This document shows, piece by piece, positions 63,682-64,000 of a DNA stretch of 64,000 nt (positions are counted from its first letter, which is position 1; each line of letters begins with the position of its first letter). A program made the translations under genes and the position numbers. Under the pieces are notes generated by a model, which worked only from the letters and a program-made list of their open reading frames with translations, was not told the DNA's origin and did not search any database. The stretch lies in contig PQAO01000026.1 in NCBI GenBank assembly GCA_003104995.1, forward strand, positions 124,001 to 188,000. Direction: 5' to 3'. The DNA is from Dehalococcoidia bacterium (lineage in GTDB: Bacteria; Chloroflexota; Dehalococcoidia; Tepidiformales; Tepidiformaceae).

Positions 63682-64000
63682 ATGTTGTTCAAGTCGAGGT
63701 TCTGGCCCGGTATCGCGGACGGCTCCATCACGGTGACGTTCCGCCGCTGGAAGCGGCCGCAGGCGGTGGCGGGGCACGTGTACCGTACGCCAGCGGGGCT
63801 GATTGCGGTCGACTCCCTGGCGGTGGTCGCGGCCGGGACCATCTCCGACGACGAGGCAAGGCTGGCGGGCTACGAGACTGCCAGGGGCCTGGCCACCGAC
63901 CTGCGTGGCGATCCAACGCTGCCGGTCTACCGAGTTGCGTTCCGCCGTCTCGACGGCCCAGACCCGCGGGACGAACTGGCTGCGGCGGACGCTCTCACCG
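63682..64000 (+). CDS. ASCH-domain-like protein, 3' end beyond the window
   Basis: The 106 codons visible begin MLFKSRFWPGIADGSITVTF and continue RRWKRPQAVAGHVYRTPAG, which resembles small ASCH-domain proteins with a predicted RNA-binding role. The frame is open to the window edge, so the C-terminus is not seen. A TACAAT box 7 nt before the ATG supports the start. Confidence 0.6.
   Translation, partial: MLFKSRFWPGIADGSITVTFRRWKRPQAVAGHVYRTPAGLIAVDSLAVVAAGTISDDEARLAGYETARGLATDLRGDPTLPVYRVAFRRLDGPDPRDELAAADALT

Overview
The window is GC-rich bacterial chromosome with dense, mostly metabolic and regulatory genes. There is no sign of an outer membrane, and F420-type and FMN luciferase-like oxidoreductases, GreA-LysS-SerS and an FmdB protein are present. 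The gene content best fits a high-GC Chloroflexota lineage; an actinobacterium is the main alternative. This assignment is inference. Many start codons sit 6-7 nt behind a TAnnnT or CAnnnT hexamer with no Shine-Dalgarno, which suggests common leaderless transcription.

Region 1 (1-13.1 kb): two luciferase-like oxidoreductases on opposite strands, an alpha/beta hydrolase, an FmdB zinc ribbon, a DUF1461-type membrane protein, an acyl-CoA synthetase (ADP-forming)-like protein, an lhr-nei DNA repair pair, an ErpA/IscA-type Fe-S protein and a protein built from two copies of one domain. Region 2 (13.1-23.3 kb): a signalling island with a membrane histidine kinase, a GGDEF protein with a dead EAL domain, a winged-helix pseudo-receiver regulator, a TadZ/CpaE-like ATPase, a WhiG/FliA-type sigma factor, two NarL/LuxR response regulators and a hybrid histidine kinase. 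No pilus or flagellar genes accompany it. Region 3 (23.3-37.6 kb): fused pabBC with an unusually small zinc-ribbon gene, a D-threonine aldolase-like enzyme, an MFS transporter, typA, clpP, an ABC importer without a binding protein, and greA-lysS-nudix-serS.

Region 4 (37.6-46.2 kb): an HtrA protease, a membrane-anchored protein with a catalytically broken GH18-like barrel, rsmD-coaD-coiled coil, a bactofilin and leuS. The leuS leader appears to encode a 16-residue Leu-rich peptide followed by mutually exclusive hairpins, as in a transcription attenuator. Region 5 (46.2-58.5 kb, all minus strand): argC-argJ-argB, polyphosphate kinase, argD, a nitrilase, an SdpI-like membrane protein, argG, two hypotheticals, a GH13 alpha-glucosidase and an MgtC-family protein. 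These genes cover glutamate to ornithine and argininosuccinate; argF and argH are not present here.

Region 6 (58.5-64 kb): an MBL-fold hydrolase, a thiolase-like/OB-fold pair, a glyoxalase-like protein, a 65-residue orphan protein in a low-GC patch, a decayed tyrosine recombinase end next to a tRNA-Leu(CAA), a serine-hydrolase homologue lacking its catalytic SxxK, and a partial ASCH-like gene cut by the window edge. Two perfect TGTGA-N6-TCACA palindromes, at the argC/MBL divergent region and at the 65-residue gene, and a near-perfect one at the ABC transporter start, suggest a CRP/FNR-family regulon.
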